The notes under the pieces: generated by a model
What the model saw: the letters and a program-made list of their open reading frames with translations, nothing else
Database searches by the model: none
What the model was told of the DNA's origin: nothing
Assembly (NCBI GenBank): GCA_026770615.1
Contig: MU631375.1
Coordinates: 236,834-248,704 of the forward strand
Direction: 5' to 3'
Source of the DNA: Pavlovales sp. CCMP2436
Taxonomy: Eukaryota; Haptophyta; Pavlovophyceae; Pavlovales
DNA length: 11,871 nt
Position numbers and translations under genes: made by a program
Shown: piece by piece, positions 6,965 through 11,871 of the stretch
How positions within the stretch are numbered: position 1 is the stretch's first letter
Layout: each line of letters begins with the position of its first letter

Positions 6965-8352
6965 ATGGGCATCCATGGCCTCTCGAAGCTGATCGGTGTG
7001 GCGCCGCGCCGCCGCGCCGCGCCTCGCCGCGCCTCGCCCCCGGCTCGCGGCCTCGCCCGCGCGCCATTGGGCCGCGGCACTGAGCAACAGGGGACGCAGG
7101 GGGGACGGGGCGGTCTGGGCACGTGCGCTCACGATGAAGGATCCCCCCCCCCCCGTGCCCGCATCTGCGCTCCTCTCCCGCCGCCGCAGCCGACCACGCG
7201 CCGGGCGCGACCAAGGAGGGCAAGTTTGAGAACTACTTCGGGCGCAAGATCGCCATCGACGCGACGATGTCTATCTACCAGTTCCTGGTGGCCGTGCGGC
7301 AGGAGGAGAACTCGCTGACCAACGCGGAGGGCGTGGTCACCTCTCACCTGAACGGGATGTTCTACCGCACGATCAAGATGATCGACGCGGGCATCAAGCC
7401 GGTCTACGTCTTCGACGGCAAGCCGCCCACGATGAAGGGCGGCGAGCTGGCCAAGCGGCAGGCGCGCGCGGCCGAGGCGCACTCCGAGCTGGCCAAGGCC
7501 AAGGAGTCAGGCGACCAGGAGCTGATCGAGAAGTTCAGCAAGCGCACGGTGCGCGCAAGCAGACAGCAGTCCGAGGACTGCAAGAAGCTGCTCACGCTCA
7601 TGGGCGTGCCCGTCATCGACGCGCCGTGCGAGGCCGAGTCGACGTGCGCGGCGCTCGCGATGGCGGGCAAGGTGTTCGCCGTGGGCACAGAGGACATGGA
7701 CGCGCTCACCTTTGGCTCCACGGTGATGCTCCGGCACCTGACTTACGCCGACGCCAAGAAGGTGCCGCCCATGGAGTACCGGCTGGCCGACGTGCTGAGC
7801 GGGCTCGAGCTGACCATGGACCAATTCATCGACGTCTGTATCCTCTGCGGCTGCGACTACACGGACAAGATCAAGGGCGTGGGCCCCGAGACGGCGCTCA
7901 AGAAGGTGCGCGAGTACGGCTCGCTCGCCGGGCTGCTCGCCTCGTCGGACAAGCTCAACGCCGAGGACAAGGTGCCGCAGAGCCTGCGCGACAACTACCA
8001 GGAGGTGCAGCGCCTCTTCACGCACCCCGACGTCATCGACGCGCCGAACACCGAGCTCAAGTGGAGCGACCCCGACGTGGAGGGCGTCGTCGCCTTCATG
8101 GTCACCGAGATGGGCTTCGACGAGAAGCGTATTCGCTCGGGCCTCGAGAAGCTGCAGAAGGCAAAGGGGAAGGGCAACCAGGGGCGCATCGAGAGCTTCT
8201 TCAAGGCGCAGCCGCCGCCCGCAGGCGCCGCGGGCGCCAAGAGGAAGGAGGCGCCGGGAGCCAAGGGCAAGGGCGGCGCGGCGGGCAAGGGCGCCGCGGC
8301 CAAGAAGTCCAACACTGGTGCCAAGCCCGGGCCCAAGGGTAAGGGCAAGTGA
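6965..8352 (+). CDS. FEN1: flap endonuclease 1 (FEN1/RAD27), one intron
   Basis: This is the structure-specific nuclease that removes 5' flaps during Okazaki-fragment maturation and long-patch base excision repair, working with PCNA in the nucleus. Exon 1 is 6965-6995 (MGIHGLSKLI plus one base) and exon 2 is 7190-8352; splicing gives 397 aa, close to the usual 380-400. The joined N-terminus reads GLSKLIADHAPGATKEGKF, as expected for the family. All seven metal-binding acidic residues are present at the same numbers as in human FEN1: D34, D86, E158, E160, D179, D181 and D233. The N domain covers about 1-105 and the I domain 120-255, with the helix-turn-helix KIKGVGPETALKKV near 237-250. The PCNA-binding box is QGRIESFF (341-348). 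The tail is Lys/Gly/Ala-rich, as in other eukaryotes. ILCGCDY is the plant/fungal-style form of the D233 motif. The start has a good context (CAAAGATGG). Very secure. Confidence 0.97.
6996..7189 (+). other. FEN1 intron, 194 nt, phase 1
   Basis: Donor G|GTGTGG after residue 10 and acceptor CCGCCGCCGCAG. Splicing replaces an arginine-rich nonsense frame with the conserved IADHAPGATKEG stretch, which fixes both ends. The intron is very GC-rich, unlike the AT-rich ones upstream, and contains a run of 12 C at 7143-7154. Confidence 0.93.
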
Positions 8353-8852
8353 GCGCGGGCCGCTGCCGGTCGTAGCTGGCCGCCAGCCCTGCACGCTGTT
8401 CGGTCGCAGGCGAGAAGTGTCTGCACATAATCCACCGACAAAGTTACGTAATTTAAATGACTCCTATTATAAATCTGAATCAGCTGTAGTTAATAATGAC
8501 TGTTCACTCGTCAGTCGTCCTAATATACTAATAGTAATATTTGGTCAATATCATCAGTGTTAGTCCTAAGTTGTAGTCTACATCAATATAAACGACAACG
8601 CCGCATTGATCCCGAGTCTGGCCTCTCGGTCATATTTATTGACAATAACAAAAAATCTACGCCGGTGACAGTCCTTGCGTGTCATCTAACTATATATATT
8701 AATGTAGGGGGGTTCGGGCTGGCGGTACGTTTCAAGTTCAAGTCAGGCTGATCTTAGCGCTCCGACGCAGGCTCATACGCGCTACGCCGAAATGTGGAGC
8801 TCGTAGAAGTGGTGGATGATGAGGAAGCCGAAAACAAAGCGCTTATATATAT
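8353..8852. other. FEN1 3' flank, no gene seen
   Basis: GC content drops soon after the TGA. Mixed AT-rich sequence follows, with TATATATATTAATG near 8690 and TTATATATATA directly before repeat copy B. It should hold the FEN1 3' UTR and polyadenylation region, but I see no clear signal. Confidence 0.5.
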
Positions 8853-9236
8853 ACTGATAGGGATTCAAGCTGGCGTCTGACTGTTCTGAATGTTTTGCTG
8901 GTCTGAGCGCTGCGTCGCCCATTGCCTGCTGCGTGCCTTAGTCGGCTGCGCTGGCTTGGGCGCCACCGCGCGTGCCAATGGATCTCCGGTAGTGTGCCCG
9001 GGCAAGGGCGTTTAGGGAGATGATCTGCTGGTTGCTGTTTGTCGTGTTCCCACGCTGGGCAGCGATCGGGGCCAGCGCGCTCAAGCGCGCGAGCAGCAGC
9101 TGCGCATGGCCGCGTGCCGCGATCGTACCGATCGTGTCGATGAGTTGCTTCTTTATGCGCGCGGCCGCCTCCATCGGACATATTAGCGGCTCCGCATGGT
9201 TCAACAAGTGTTGTTCAGTCACTGGCTTGGTCGACG
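8853..9236 (-). mobile_element. dispersed repeat, copy B (longest)
   Basis: The shared terminus (CTATCAGT on the minus strand) is at 8853. The first 217 bp match copy A with three differences. Beyond 9069 it continues through the ORF body to a tail block at 9181-9236 (TATTAGCGGCTCCGCATGGT to TCGACG), which recurs at 9391 and 9535. The far end is uncertain. TATA-rich DNA abuts the 8853 end. Copies sharing one end and differing in length are typical of 5'-truncated non-LTR retrotransposons, but no reverse transcriptase is visible, so the class is open. Confidence 0.75.
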
Positions 9237-9282
9237 TCAGGCTGAGGTCGAGCGATCGACCCAAACCCTCATGCACCAGCAC
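8938..9282 (-). CDS. short ORF carried by repeat copy B
   Basis: The minus-strand frame is open for 114 codons, read from 9282, where there is no ATG; the first Met is about 37 codons in (CPMEAAARIKKQLIDTI). It is rich in Ala, Arg and Leu, with a likely helix ARGHAQLLLARLSALAPIAA, and ends GGAQASAAD. Copy A retains the last 44 or so codons with only silent changes. Tail fragments at 9391 and 9535 show the related pattern K-[S/P]-V-[S/T]-E but with stops. It may be the C-terminal end of a transposon protein or a captured host exon; I recognise no domain. Confidence 0.35.
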   Translation of the reverse strand: MLVHEGLGRSLDLSLTSTKPVTEQHLLNHAEPLICPMEAAARIKKQLIDTIGTIAARGHAQLLLARLSALAPIAAQRGNTTNSNQQIISLNALARAHYRRSIGTRGGAQASAAD

Positions 9283-9302
9283 TCACACCAAAGGGTGTGA
9301 GT
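9281..9302. repeat. 9-bp perfect hairpin
   Basis: ACTCACACC, a loop AAAG, then GGTGTGAGT. It lies just beyond the copy B tail. There is no run of T to suggest a terminator. Confidence 0.85.
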
Positions 9303-9390
9303 TTGTGCGCCCTGGCCCCCACGCCCCACCTCGGCCGCGCCTCGGCCGCCGCAGCCCTGCCGTATCAAATAAATGTATTTAAATATTATT

Positions 9391-9454
9391 ATTAGCGGCT
9401 CCGGCGCTCAGCATAGTTCTACTCGTGGTGTTCGCTCACTGACTTGTTTAACGT
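9391..9454 (-). repeat. tail-only fragment of the dispersed repeat
   Basis: ATTAGCGGCTCC, then GCAT.GTTC and GTGTTC.CTCACTG.CTTG, aligns with the copy B tail at 9182-9236 at roughly three-quarters identity, with an 8-bp insertion. Its minus-strand reading contains stops. It is separated from copy C by AT-rich sequence. Confidence 0.65.
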
Positions 9455-9470
9455 GATTTATTATTATATC

Positions 9471-9597
9471 ACTGATAGGGATTCAAGCTGGCGTCTGACT
9501 GTCCTGAAAGTTGTGCTGGTCTGGGCGCTGCGTCATACTAGCAGCCCAGCATGGTTCAACTGGCGGTGTTCAGCTCACTCACAGATTTGATCGACGG
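9471..9597 (-). mobile_element. dispersed repeat, copy C (internally deleted)
   Basis: 9471-9534 matches the shared terminus of copy A at 61 of 64 positions. At 9535 it jumps to the tail block (ACTAGCAGCCCAGCATGGTT to TCGACG). About 250 bp present in copy B are missing, including the conserved part of the ORF, and the remaining frame has stops. It ends 84 bp before the NOC4 start codon. Confidence 0.8.
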
Positions 9598-9680
9598 CAC
9601 GGAGCCCAACGGAGCCCGACGGTGATACTTAAGGTGGACGTCACCTGGCTACTGTAAATAGCACACTACCACGGAGACAA
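9598..9680 (+). promoter_or_regulatory. short NOC4 upstream region
   Basis: Only 83 bp separate the repeat from the ATG. It contains a 10-bp direct repeat (ACGGAGCCCA, then ACGGAGCCCG at 9599-9618), a GACGTCAC at 9637-9644 that fits a bZIP/CRE-type half site, and TAAATA at 9655. There is no strong TATA box. The promoter probably overlaps the repeat copy. Confidence 0.35.
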
Positions 9681-11462
9681 ATGGCGGCAGGACACGGAGC
9701 AATGCACGGAGACGACGGGGCATCGGCCGACGCCGACGCGGAGGTGCTGCACGTGCGTGAGTTGGAGAAGCACGTGCGTGCGAGCCGAAAGAACGCAAAC
9801 AGCCTGGGCGAGCTGATTGCACTCTGCTCATCAGACGAGCCACGCGTCGCGCTCGCTGCCGTGCAGAGCTGCCGCGCGCTCTTTGAGGGCTGGTCGCGCT
9901 CGGGCGACCTCGTGGTGCTGCGCGAGGGCGCCGAGGGGGACGCGCCCGAGCCGACGGCGTTGTACAGGCGCTGGCTCAGCGGCAAGTACGCGATCTGGCT
10001 CAACGCGCTCGGCGTGCTTGTCGCGCGCCACGAGGGCATGGGCGTGCGTTTGCCCGCGCTCGACACACTGCTGGAGATGGCCAAGATGGAGGGAACGGCG
10101 CTCGTGCGTGAGGGTGATGCGCCCACCGCCACGCTGGCCAAGGCGGAGGGCGCACTTGGCATCGCGTGCTCGTCGCTTGCGGCGTGCGTCGAGTGCGAGC
10201 CCGTGCTGTTGGCGCACCTGAAGAAGGGCTTCTTGCTCCAGTTCGCTGACGTCAGCTACTACGTCACGCAGCACATCACGCGCCTCGCCGAGCGCCTCGC
10301 CGCGCGCAACCGGTGCACGCCGCAGAAGTGCGCGCGGCTGCTCGACTTGCTCATCCTCCTCCGCCCGCCTGCCGAAGACTTTGACCCCGCCGCCGCGCGC
10401 TTCCTCGCCCTCCCGCCACCCGCCGCGGCCGACGAGGGCGCGGCAGCGGCCGGCGGCCGGAAGCGCAAGCGCGCGTCCGCCGAGGCGGCGGGCGACGGCG
10501 AGAGCGCGCTGCCGTCGGACGCGCAGCGGCTGCTTGGCGCCAAGGTGCACCGCCTCGCCTTCCAGGCCGCCTGGCTCGCGCTGCTCAAGCTGCCGCTTGC
10601 GCGCGCGGACGTGCGGCGTGTGATGCTGCGCTGCGAGGAGCGCATCGTGCCCTTCTTCGCGCGCCCGCTGCGGCTGGCCGAGTACCTGCTCGCGGCGTAC
10701 TTGAACGGTGGGCTGCTGTCGCTGCTCGCCCTCACCTCGCTGCACGCCCTGATGCAGCACCACAACCTCGAGTGCCCCGAGTTCTACCCGAAGCTCTATG
10801 GCCTCTTCGACGACAAGGCGCTCGAGTGCACGTACCGCGAGCGCTTCTTCCTGATGGCCGAACTCTTCCTCGGCTCGGCGCTGCTGCCTGCCTACCTCAC
10901 CGCCGCCTTCGTGAAGCGCCTCGCCCGCCACGCGCTCACCGCGCCGCCCGACGCGTGCCAGGTGGCGCTGGCGCTGGCGCTCAACCTGATCATCCGCCAT
11001 CCCGAGCTGAGCGTTCTCGTGCACCGCACCGCCGGCCTCGGCGCCGTGGCGGGGCCGGCGGACGCGACGGACGGCGGGGCCGACGACACGCGTGCGCGGT
11101 TGCACGGCGATCCCTACCTGCCGGACGAGCCGCTCCCCGAGCGCTCGCGCGCGCTGGAGAGTTCGCTGTGGGAGGTGCAGTCGCTGCGCGCGCACTACCT
11201 GCCCGCCGTCGCGCAGATCGCCGACAAGTTCTCGCTGCCGATGCACGGGTACGCCGCCAAGGTGGTCCGGCTGCAGGTGGACGACTACACCGAGGGCAGC
11301 TACGCCTCGCTGCTCAGGGGCGAGCTCAAGTGGCGCAAGGGGCGGCCCACCGCGCTCGCCTTCAAGAAGCGGCGTGCGCTCTTCGCCGACGACGAGCCAG
11401 ACGCGCCCGGCCTCAGCTGCTTCGCGGCAAAGGCCGCCGCCGACGACGGCGCCAAGCAGTGA
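9681..11462 (+). CDS. NOC4: nucleolar complex protein 4 (NOC4/NOC4L)
   Basis: NOC4 works with NOP14 in the nucleolus to mature and export the 40S ribosomal precursor. The 593-aa product is a little longer than the human (about 516) and yeast (about 550) proteins. The CBF/MAK21-type domain covers about residues 295-505. The most family-like stretch is FFLMAELFLGSALLPAYLTA through AAFVKRLARHALTAPP (389-423), followed by LALNLIIRHPELSVLVHR and SRALESSLWEVQSLRAHY (489-506), which parallels the NOC4L ALESSLWELQ segment. The C-terminal DDYTEGSYASLLRGELK (534-550) is also typical of the family. The N-terminal half is helical, with FEGWSRSGD and LYRRWLSGKYAIWLNAL. An Ala/Pro-rich insert near 245-280 carries GRKRKR, a likely nuclear signal. 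A second basic patch is KWRKGRPTALAFKKRR. No intron is needed. The ATG at 9681 is the first Met of the frame. Confidence 0.93.
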   Translation: MAAGHGAMHGDDGASADADAEVLHVRELEKHVRASRKNANSLGELIALCSSDEPRVALAAVQSCRALFEGWSRSGDLVVLREGAEGDAPEPTALYRRWLSGKYAIWLNALGVLVARHEGMGVRLPALDTLLEMAKMEGTALVREGDAPTATLAKAEGALGIACSSLAACVECEPVLLAHLKKGFLLQFADVSYYVTQHITRLAERLAARNRCTPQKCARLLDLLILLRPPAEDFDPAAARFLALPPPAAADEGAAAAGGRKRKRASAEAAGDGESALPSDAQRLLGAKVHRLAFQAAWLALLKLPLARADVRRVMLRCEERIVPFFARPLRLAEYLLAAYLNGGLLSLLALTSLHALMQHHNLECPEFYPKLYGLFDDKALECTYRERFFLMAELFLGSALLPAYLTAAFVKRLARHALTAPPDACQVALALALNLIIRHPELSVLVHRTAGLGAVAGPADATDGGADDTRARLHGDPYLPDEPLPERSRALESSLWEVQSLRAHYLPAVAQIADKFSLPMHGYAAKVVRLQVDDYTEGSYASLLRGELKWRKGRPTALAFKKRRALFADDEPDAPGLSCFAAKAAADDGAKQ

Positions 11463-11871
11463 TGCGCGGGGCCGCCGACGGCCGCTCGAGTCGCACGCGC
11501 ATGTGGGCAGAAAGTGGTGATGCCCGAGCCGCACCGGATTGCGAACGTATCTCGGCGACGGCCACCTGCGGACTTCGAGTTGATAGTAACATATCTAGTT
11601 AGATCACTAACTTTAGAAATGAGTATACATATTTTAGCTACAATAATTATGTTGTATTTCATATATGTGTAATTTAATATTTAATATTAGTTTTGGCTCC
11701 AGCTCCGGTCATGGCCAGCCAGGAGGCCTATGGGGGGTGTGCATTCAGAGCACCCATGGGAGCCAGGCGGAGATGGGAGTACCGTTCGAAAGCTCTCGGT
11801 GATGCCCTCACTAGTTTCATAGTCCCTATCAAAGCTTCATCCATTTTCTAAGTGTTCTCGACCTTTCTATC
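11463..11871. other. NOC4 3' flank, no gene seen
   Basis: GC-rich sequence to about 11575 gives way to AT-rich DNA (11580-11690), including a 6-bp hairpin AGTTAG-ATCA-CTAACT near 11597. From about 11700 a GC-moderate block begins; GGCTCC near its left end and GGGAGCC near 11757 are inverted and might bound another repeat. No open frame of note. Confidence 0.5.

Noticed and set aside
7507..8394. 295-codon minus-strand frame opposite FEN1
   Set aside because: It is an antisense shadow of FEN1, rich in Leu, Arg and His with no recognisable motif.
10245..10256. GCTGACGTCAGC palindrome resembling a CRE site
   Set aside because: It lies well inside the NOC4 coding sequence and simply encodes conserved-looking residues (ADVS).
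9831..11534. 567-codon minus-strand frame opposite NOC4
   Set aside because: A long antisense frame is expected in a GC-rich gene; its Arg/Gly/Glu/Gln/Val-rich composition has no domain likeness, while the plus strand is a clear NOC4.
11820..11840. CCCTATCAAAG resembling the repeat terminus
   Set aside because: Only about nine bases match (TGATAGGGA on the minus strand), and the sequence diverges at once on both sides.

Overview
The window looks like nuclear DNA of a GC-rich unicellular eukaryote, perhaps a haptophyte or similar alga. The reasons are: two clearly eukaryotic housekeeping genes (FEN1 and NOC4); GT-AG introns that restore reading frames; very GC-rich exons with long Ala/Gly/Ser-rich stretches; and AT-rich intergenic and intronic DNA full of microsatellites and dispersed repeats. 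The lineage is a weak inference; the eukaryotic nuclear origin is firm.

Layout. 1-209 is a 53-bp minisatellite cut by the window edge. 397-2661 (minus) is an unrecognised Ser/Ala/Gly-rich gene. Its main exon is 2661-1081, and I propose a 3'-terminal exon at 512-397 joined across a 567-nt AT-rich intron. That intron carries three partial copies of the terminal exon's acceptor and first bases. 2662-3115 is a divergent intergenic/promoter region. 3116 to about 5097, possibly to 6142 (plus), is a multi-exon gene coding for four repeats of an AP2/ERF-like module. Its introns at 4143-4208, 4832-4916 and 5062-5702 keep frame, but two points (near 3815 and at 5886-5889) need a one-base correction, so it may be a decaying gene, contain sequence errors, or use frameshifting. 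6965-8352 (plus) is flap endonuclease 1 with one 194-nt intron. 9681-11462 (plus) is NOC4, intronless.

A dispersed repeat occurs at 5201-5417, 8853-9236 and 9471-9597, with a tail-only fragment at 9391-9454. The copies share one end and differ in length, as with 5'-truncated retrotransposons. The longest copy holds an open minus-strand frame; within it the two best copies differ by two substitutions, both silent. One copy lies inside the proposed third intron of the AP2-like gene, and another ends 84 bp before the NOC4 start codon.

The genes form no operon and share no obvious pathway: FEN1 acts in DNA replication and repair, NOC4 in small-subunit ribosome assembly, the AP2-like protein may bind DNA, and the minus-strand gene is unknown. 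The observations most worth checking are the AP2-like repeat protein with its two frame breaks, the duplicated terminal-exon starts inside an intron, and the unclassified repeat family with its conserved short ORF.
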